A stretch of 64,000 nucleotides of DNA from Talaromyces rugulosus. Taxonomy: Eukaryota > Ascomycota > Eurotiomycetes > Eurotiales > Trichocomaceae. The translations under genes and the position numbers were made by a program. The notes beneath the pieces are model-generated. The model was not told where the DNA came from, did no database searches, and saw nothing but the letters and a program-made list of their open reading frames with translations. This document shows positions 57,902-64,000 of the stretch, in pieces; the stretch's first letter is position 1, and each line of letters starts with the position of its first letter. The stretch covers positions 1,178,001 through 1,242,000 of the forward strand of contig NC_049565.1 in the NCBI RefSeq assembly GCF_013368755.1, given 5' to 3'.

Positions 57902-58500
57902 TTATATGTCTCGTAGGTACACTACGGTCTTCACTTCAATTTTGTATTCGCCTAGAAGAACAGCAGCAACGATGCAAATACCACCAGCTATATAAGCAAG
58001 CCAGGGGTTATCGTTCAAGGCTAGAGCAGGTATTCCAATACAAGGCACGTACCCTCTCACCACCCCAACAACATCTTCGCGCGACACAAAATCCTTTTCG
58101 ACAGGATACAAAAGTCGATCATCGACCGCATTATTGTCGCCTTTAGTCAATATGAGGTGTCCAGTTTATTATCAGTAACTAGTATAGCATCCTATGGTAG
58201 ATATGCATAGTACCCCGACACGCTTCCAGTATTCAGAACCTGGATTGCCCGATGAACCATTGGTAAAGGACGACCTGAGAACCATATGACAGGTATGTCG
58301 CCTGCAAAAAGTCTAGCCTCTCGATTCCAAAGCAGAATCACATCGCCGCGGCGAAAAGCAGGCTCCATGGATTCAGATGAAACGACCATTATGGGATGCG
58401 TACAGCCGGTGATAATGCACAGTGATTTCCAGACCATAAATATCGCCGAAAAAGTCCATACAATAGGGAAAAGGTTCGAAAGGAATCTTCTATATTTCAT
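57902..58500 (-). CDS. SEC11-like signal peptidase catalytic subunit, interrupted
   Basis: Two frames encode a type I signal peptidase of the SEC11 family: 58500 to about 58225 and about 58159-57902. The first has a membrane segment, PIMVVSSESMEPAFRRGD with the catalytic Ser, and PMVHRAIQVLNTG with the catalytic His. The second has HLILTKGDNNAVDDRLLYP with the conserved Asp pair, VGVVRGYVPCIG and a C-terminal membrane helix. Removing exactly 65 nt between two ACTGGA copies (58,225-58,230 and 58,160-58,165) rejoins NTG to HLILTKGDNN and gives 177 residues, the family size. However, no GT-AG intron can do this, and all three frames have stops before the second block. It is therefore a non-canonical intron, a small insertion, or a broken paralogue. 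ER signal peptidase function is uncertain. Confidence 0.6.
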
Positions 58501-58939
58501 CGTATCGATTTATCCACTCCCTTTTAAATGTTCACGATATGAATTTAAATATAGATTCGCCCAGGGTTGATGTTACTCGGCATGGAATGAGCGCCGATTT
58601 CATACAGGACTGCACGTGCATTATGCAATGTAACGAAAGAGACTTGTAGCTATCCAAGATAGTTTCCCTCTGGCAATGTCGCTTTGTTTGCGAAAGTGGA
58701 GTCCGAATACGACATGACACAAAGAGGCTCCGACATTGAAAGTAGGTTATATTTTTAGCTAAACTATAATACGATACAGAAGCACAGGGTCCACGGGAAA
58801 GCAGATAAAAGTACATGTAGGCAAAAATATTCCACATTTGGTAATAAAACACATCAAAGTCGAAGATAGAGAAAGTAGTACCACCCAAACCAAACACCGG
58901 CTGGCCCGGTCTTTCAAAGCATAGAATTGGCCGGAAAAC
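58501..58939. other. Intergenic, no gene seen
   Basis: 439 bp between two minus-strand genes; presumed promoter of the SEC11-like gene. No motif recognised. Confidence 0.45.
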
Positions 58940-59482
58940 CTACAGATATTTCTTGGCCTCCGCAATGAAGTCATTCACATGCTTTGGATCCACGTTGACG
59001 TACTTCAGACAATCAGAACCGCAAGGCTGAGGGGTACCCTCGTCTTTGAATAGACTGGCTAAAACCATGCACTCTGGCTCCACGTTTTCGACCCGAACAG
59101 CTAAAATAATTAATTGAAATTCCCCAAAAAACAAGAACGAAGAGAAGATATGAAGATACTTACATGTGTCACTTTCTTGAATGACTTTCACACCTGTGCT
59201 GTTTTTATTCGCGTTCTTACACAGGTCGACGTCGTGCTGGTGAATCCCAGTCGGCAGCTCCATCCGCACATCGAGGTCGACGAAAGGATCGGTATCACTT
59301 CCTCTCTTCAGCTTTGATGACTTTCCTTGCGCAACATTGACCCCAGCCTGGACGACTTCTCCTATAATAGGTGCCACCATGCTAACGAGTGGGACGATCA
59401 GTGGAATTGGTGCTGGGCAGGGCTGAATCACGGAAAGTGATATCAAACTAACCCCAAGGAGAGCTATTGCTTTGACAGTCAT
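58940..59482 (-). CDS. Small secreted cysteine-containing protein, hypothetical
   Basis: Exons 59482-59164 and 59100-58940 across a 63-nt GTAAGT..TTAG intron give 159 residues; the phase-1 junction restores ESDTSVRVENVEPEC. A hydrophobic N-terminus (MTVKAIALLGVSLISLSVIQ) looks like a signal peptide. The mature part has a PAPIPLIVPLVSMVAPIIG segment, a possible KR processing site (SKLKRGSD), and cysteines in DLCKNA, EPECMV and QPCGSDCL. I recognise no family. Small size, secretion signal and cysteines make it an effector-like candidate, but this is weak. Confidence 0.55.
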   Translation of the reverse strand: MTVKAIALLGVSLISLSVIQPCPAPIPLIVPLVSMVAPIIGEVVQAGVNVAQGKSSKLKRGSDTDPFVDLDVRMELPTGIHQHDVDLCKNANKNSTGVKVIQESDTCKYLHIFSSFLFFGEFQLIILAVRVENVEPECMVLASLFKDEGTPQPCGSDCLKYVNVDPKHVNDFIAEAKKYL

Positions 59483-60511
59483 TGTCACCTGAATTCGGAG
59501 AGGGATTTAATCTGATAGTAATAGAAATAGGGGTATCAATATTTGCTAATCTTGTCGGTTTCGTGCTATTGCCCTTCGGCAGGGGAGTAGCACATCTTAT
59601 ACCTTGTCTAACAATAGTGGTATTTACATGCAATGGAAGGAAGTCATTCTCATCATATGACAAGACCATAGATGACGTAAATGGAGCTTGAGCCATCGAT
59701 TCTTAACGCATAGCTAGAAGAAATTAATCACCCGTGTTATGTAAAAGACCTACAAACAGGGTCGCATTCAAACGGGCCATCTGGTAATGTGATACTGCCA
59801 TATTTGGATATACCTCATGTGGATTCGTTTGATGCGAAGCTTGGATAACGAAGCAGGGAACATAGCTACCCCATGGAGAAGCTTCGATGATGTCTGTGGC
59901 AACTCTAACCCCAAGGCTGTTCATTGTCCTTGAATAGTCATGCAACATCATTTGATACTATGGCCCCTTTTTGTACACTTTCTTTGTAGAGATGAGCCCC
60001 ATTTATAAACTAGTCGGTTATAAGACAAAAAATTCTTATTAAGTGCAATAGTTAGCCTACCAAATGCACGAGACAAATAGTATAGCAGCATAACAGATTT
60101 ATGCCTATCCATATATATTTACTCTGTCTTTCTCTCACTTGTTTTGGTTCCCTCTGAATATTAATATGCGTTTTGCTAGGTGAACCAAACTCTACTGATC
60201 TTGGCAATTGTATCAGATGACATATCTACTGAAAGGTGTACGGTATGTAAGTTCAATGAATCAGCCCTTGACATGAAGTCTTGATTACCTAGTTATAAAA
60301 CTGATGCACAATTCTTACATAGATAAAAGGAAAATTTTTAATGTCGAACCAAACTTGCTTTTATAAGAAATACATGGTCTTCTGGATAGTCAACACCACA
60401 GATTATCAACTTTAACCTCTCAAAAAGAGTCACAAAATCTCATCATTGAGTCAGGTAAGTTATCATACGGATTTGAGAAGCCTCTGTTACTGATCGGAGA
60501 CAAGCTACAAA
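59483..60511. other. Intergenic, no certain gene
   Basis: 1.03 kb. Minus-strand frames at 59,448-59,696 and 59,724-59,951 could be exons of an unknown gene, but I could not find a splice that joins them with recognisable protein. AT-rich beyond 60,000. Confidence 0.4.
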
Positions 60512-60754
60512 ATGGAACCAACAGCCCCTAAACCAGTATATATGCGTCCCATGCGTATGGATCTTGAGAATGGAGGCACCATACCGCAAAAGCAGTCCCT
60601 TGCATCACTGGATGGCGTTGTACATGAGTGGAAATATGGTTCGAAGAAACGAGTTGTCAAATACTCCGTCATGTATGTGGGAGTATCACTAGTGGTTGCT
60701 ATTTTAATTGGGGTTATAGCTGGATTGTGTACTGCACGCAGTGAGAAGGCCTAA
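60512..60754 (+). CDS. Small single-pass membrane protein, hypothetical
   Basis: 80 residues in one exon. A hydrophilic N-terminal half (RMDLENGGTIPQKQSLASLD, HEWKYGSKKRVVKY) precedes a clear membrane helix (YVGVSLVVAILIGVIAGLC) and a short tail. The ATG is in an acceptable context (AAAATGG). The positive residues before the helix favour a cytosolic N-terminus. No family recognised. Coding status rests on the organised composition only. Confidence 0.45.
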   Translation: MEPTAPKPVYMRPMRMDLENGGTIPQKQSLASLDGVVHEWKYGSKKRVVKYSVMYVGVSLVVAILIGVIAGLCTARSEKA

Positions 60755-61797
60755 AATATCTGGGATTTTTCTTTCTAGTCAAGAATTTGAACCTGTCTTT
60801 TCTTTCCTTGCTTTCTCGTTTCAAATGTTGGTATTGAAAGAGTGGGGTTTTTTTTCTATTTTTAGCCTCTATATCCCCTAGATATAACTGGATGAAACTC
60901 CAGTTTTGAAACTAACCTGGTATATGTTGTATGATGAAATATGATGAACAAAAATTGCATGTAAAAGAAAAAATAAAAGAAAATCGAAATAGTAACTCCC
61001 ATCTCCAAAAAAAGAAAGACAAACCTTTCAACCGTAGAATTATATTCCTTTATTCCACATCAACTTGGCTATGGCTCTGACATCCCAAGCCCCCATCCAA
61101 AATTCCACGCCATTAGCACGCTGGCGTGTCATTTACCACTCATTTTAAGGACTGTGCGGGTACATTCTCTTCTTCCACGTGCTTCAAATGTTGTCGTTTT
61201 CGTTTCTTTTGAACCTCGATTTCTCTGGGAGTTTCGAGCCGAAGAGTTTCTTTAAATAATCCAACAACATACCTCAGGTTTCTTTTGTCGTTCGTTAATT
61301 TTCTGTCGGGTGAAAGTGCCGTTATTAATATTTGACTATCCTACTAGAAGACGATAATGTACCGAAAACAGGAGCGAAAACAGGACAAAGTGTATAAGGA
61401 GAAAAACGAGTTGCAGCGAAATTCTTCATCGATGGAAGAGCTCGGATCTAAGCCCTCAGTTACCACAGATGACAGACTAGCTTCATCCTTCTTTTAGTAT
61501 TGATATTAATGACATTTAGTTGACACACAGCTTATCGTAATCTTTCTTTCGTTCGGATGTAGTATACTGATGGCGTCCTCTGGTTGGACGGAAATGTGGG
61601 GGAGGTTTTGCGAGAGTTATGCGAAACGCAAAACCATCTTCACATATTGCGAAAGGCGAGTTGAAAATCCATCAAGTGTAGTGGTATCCTGGCATGAAGG
61701 GAAATTCGATAATTTAGTGTCCATTTAAAAATTATTTAAGGAGGTCATTGGCCGCTGGGGCTTCTTCATAGATCTTGCCTACAGAGTGCTAAACACT
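60755..61797. other. Intergenic with one small ORF
   Basis: 1.04 kb; AT-rich with T and A runs at 60,840-61,020. Contains the 46-codon frame at 61,357-61,497 and otherwise nothing recognised. Confidence 0.45.
61357..61497 (+). CDS. Possible 46-residue charged micropeptide
   Basis: ATG at 61,357 opens a short frame of strongly charged, Lys/Glu-rich sequence (MYRKQERKQDKVYKEKNELQ, then a Ser/Thr-rich half) ending at TAG 61,497. The organised composition and the ATAATG context suggest it could be real or a late exon of a gene not seen, but there is no family support. Confidence 0.2.
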   Translation: MYRKQERKQDKVYKEKNELQRNSSSMEELGSKPSVTTDDRLASSFF

Positions 61798-62907
61798 ATG
61801 TACAAGTTGCTTTCTAGACCATTGCTTAAACCATATTCAAAGTTTGCTTTTTCAGTCAAACCAAGAATGCTATCTACTCAGAAATCCAGCCATCCTATCT
61901 CGATTCGTCCCTCCAGGGCCGAGCTCGATACCTCGAAGCTATCACCCCAAAACCTGGAAGTCGCGATCAGAAGTCTTCACCAGGATGGCCTGGTCATGAT
62001 CGAAGATTTGATACCGCATAAAGCGCTGGACTATCTGAACGAAAAAATGGTGTCCGACGGTTTGGCTCTTCAAGGCCGAAAGAATGAGGGGCCCTACAAT
62101 TATAACCGCGGCAACATTCAGCAAGATCCACCGCCGGTGAGACAGTATTTCGACAAGAATATCTTCCTGAGTAGGTGATCAAAGAGTGAAAGTAATTATT
62201 TTTGCTAAACTTCTGTATAGACCCCATGGTCACCCAGGTGACATCCACGATGCTGGGCCCGATGCCAAAATGGACATTTTGTTCTGGCAACAGCGCCATG
62301 CCTCCGACACCAGAGACGCCTCCAACATCTCAGCCAGTTCACTCTGACGCAGATTTTGAGCACCCGAAGCATCCGTTTGCTCTTGTTGTTAACGTGCCAC
62401 TGATCACGATGACGCCAAAGAATGGGTCAACGGAGATATGGCTGGGAACGCATACAGATACCGGGCTTGACGTTCAAGAGGGTCGGCATGGGGAAAGATC
62501 AAGTGGCAGAATAAATACCACGGCGCTCGAGAACCAGCGTGCTGTTCGCCCACCATGTCAGCCTGTCGTTCCAAAGGGGGCTGTTGTCATTCGGGATTTG
62601 CGATTGTGGCACTGCGGCGTCGGCAATCAGACCGAAGATGTGAGGGTTATGCTCGCCATGAGTATGTCAACTGTTTCAAGCGCTTCTAAACTGGAAACAC
62701 TGCTAATCATGTACTTTTTTTTAAGTCCACTTTGCTCCCTGGTACCGCAACCCGATGAAACTGGAGCTTGCAGACGACGTCAAAGAGATAGTCGAGAAGG
62801 AGACGGAACTGGAAATTCCTGTCAATTGGGTTCCTCGTGAGCAAGCGCTTCATCGGTACTTGAATCGGGGATTTGGTAATTCGTACGATTTCGGGCAAAG
62901 CCCGTGA
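61798..62907 (+). CDS. Phytanoyl-CoA dioxygenase (PhyH) family protein
   Basis: Exons 61798-62170, 62221-62661 and 62726-62907 give 331 residues. Fe(II)/2-oxoglutarate oxygenase fold: LHQDGLVMIEDLIPHKALD at the N-terminal domain, the iron-binding H-x-D in QPVHSDADFEHP, GSTEIWLGTHTD, PKGAVVIRDLRLWHCGVGNQ with the distal His, and VRVMLAMIHFAPWYRN (the junction of exons 2 and 3) containing the 2-oxoglutarate Arg. The first about 35 residues (KLLSRPLLKPYSKFAFSVKP) are basic and Ser-rich and could be a mitochondrial presequence. Substrate unknown; many fungal members act in secondary metabolism. The last intron ends in AAG. Confidence 0.85.
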
Positions 62908-63764
62908 GCACCAAAGGCCAACGACACTGCGCACTGCGTGGGGTTTTCACATGTTTTTGTTGTATTAAACTAACAGATTGTAGAAGTATCATTGGTCTAG
63001 TTTTTATTCAATGGTCTTAATCTGAAGTTACGGTTAATAAGACAGAATAAGCGTGGATAATAAACTCGGCTGTTTGTTGACCCCACCGGGGCTTTCCCGA
63101 ACAGGAAGGCTATTGATAATTGGATCTATCCCGATATAGTTAACTCTAACTATTCCACACGACTGTTCATTCGCTCGGATATGAAAGGAGAAGTGGGAGA
63201 GGGAAAAGCAGTTGTGATCAGCGTTGTGGCGTAACTTTATTCCCCTCTTTTCATCCGATTGAAGCTGTTTGTTTCTATACTAAATTACAATATGGGTGGA
63301 AAAAACTAAAATTCGTTTATGACGGTAGCCCGAGACAATTAAATCCCACCAACAGACCTTGGTGGAACAGGGTCCAAACTCGTCAGATAAATTAATAATT
63401 GCAGAAGCATTCATATTAAAATATGTTCGGGCTCATGTTGCTTGCCTAGAATGTTACATCGACCAATGACTTGCATGCCCGCATAAGGATTCAGCCCATC
63501 CCACACGAGTGGGCATTTGTACTATGACTTCCCCGCAGAATCCTGACTAGTTTTAAGAATAAGAGAAGAAAAATTACGCGTATAATAATAATGAAGCCGC
63601 TCGGCATTCATTGATCCGACGCCTAACACGCTTTTCATTGGATTTATTACACCCGGTGTTTTTTATTTCTCTGCTCACATATAAGAAATCTCCGGCGCTC
63701 CTCCGGATCTGATTCATCAGGATCAATTGATGCATGTCGAGCTTTCAATGCGTCAAGAGCAAAA
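62908..63764. other. Intergenic with GH35 promoter
   Basis: 857 bp. CGGCGCTCCTCCGGATCT at about 63,691-63,708 holds CGG/CCG-type elements near the start of the GH35 gene that might bind a Zn2Cys6 activator. No gene. Confidence 0.4.
63680..63685 (+). promoter_or_regulatory. TATA-like element of the GH35 gene
   Basis: TATAAG about 85 nt upstream of the ATG at 63,765. Confidence 0.4.
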
Positions 63765-64000
63765 ATGAAGCTTCTTCTTACATCTCTAGCGGTGGCTTAC
63801 CTATCAGCTCAGGCTCTAGGTAGGGCTGTGTCGCATAAAGTCGGCTCCTATGTTCTCACGGAGCATCCCGACAGCGAGAAGCGAGCTGTGTTGCAAGATA
63901 TTGTAAGGCCAATTGAAGCGAATCCTTAATATAATACTGAAATCCAAGGTGCTAATTCAGATAGGTAACATGGGATAACCAATCGCTCTACATCCATGGA
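63765..64000 (+). CDS. Secreted GH35 beta-galactosidase, 5' part only
   Basis: Exon 1 is 63765-63902 and exon 2 starts at 63965 and runs off the window. A signal peptide (MKLLLTSLAVAYLSAQALG) is followed by SYVLTEHPDSEKRAVLQDI and, after the intron, VTWDNQSLYIHG. This opening matches fungal LacA-type beta-galactosidases, in which the next residues form the ER(V/I)MIFSGEFHP block (not in the window). Extracellular hydrolysis of beta-galactosides, including pectin side chains, fits the rhamnogalacturonase and cutinase earlier in the window. Confidence 0.8.

Noticed and set aside
59448..59951. Possible two-exon minus-strand gene
   Set aside because: No splice pair joins the two frames into a protein with any recognisable feature.

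Overview
This window looks like nuclear DNA of a filamentous ascomycete, most likely one of the Eurotiales (Aspergillus/Penicillium group). The evidence is many short spliceosomal introns (about 50-140 nt, GT..AG with CTAAC/CTGAC-like branch sites), Zn2Cys6 regulators, SAT4-type membrane proteins, a cutinase, a GH28 rhamnogalacturonase and a 3-hydroxyphenylacetate hydroxylase-like P450. I saw no tRNA, rRNA, CRISPR or intact transposon. Exon borders were placed by hand from splice signals, reading phase and family knowledge; no alignment or transcript data were available.

Layout. 1-7.4 kb is a housekeeping block: a partial small gene at the left edge, an NCL1/TRM4-type tRNA m5C methyltransferase, BFR1, and RNA polymerase subunit RPB5 divergent from BFR1. 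From 7.9 kb the content becomes accessory: a SAT4-type membrane protein, a long gene-poor spacer, an amidohydrolase, and a NadR-like P-loop kinase divergent from a large RNA-silencing gene. At 19.5-30.3 kb there is a plant-material and nutrient region: cutinase, Zn2Cys6 regulator, AIF-like FAD oxidoreductase, secreted rhamnogalacturonase and a sugar-transporter gene carrying an in-frame stop. At 31-44 kb come an epimerase-like protein, a P450, an aldo-keto reductase, a membrane protein, an NTF2-like protein, a nitroreductase, a decayed terpene-synthase relic and an alpha/beta hydrolase, possibly the remains of a metabolite cluster. At 44-55 kb there is a Zn2Cys6 regulator, an APC permease, a Dabb-domain protein and a divergent fumarylacetoacetase / phacB-like P450 pair that belongs to phenylacetate-homogentisate catabolism. 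At 56-64 kb are a SLATT-like membrane protein with a heptad-repeat tail, a SEC11-like signal peptidase gene with an unexplained 65-nt interruption, a small secreted protein, two small ORFs, a PhyH-family dioxygenase and the start of a GH35 beta-galactosidase that runs off the right edge.

The most notable gene is at 13,846-19,240. Five exons in continuous phase encode an RNA-dependent RNA polymerase followed, in one polypeptide of about 1,708 residues, by a UPF1/SAD-3/Hrr1-like SF1 helicase. This places in one chain two activities that fission yeast supplies as separate RDRC subunits (Rdp1 and Hrr1).
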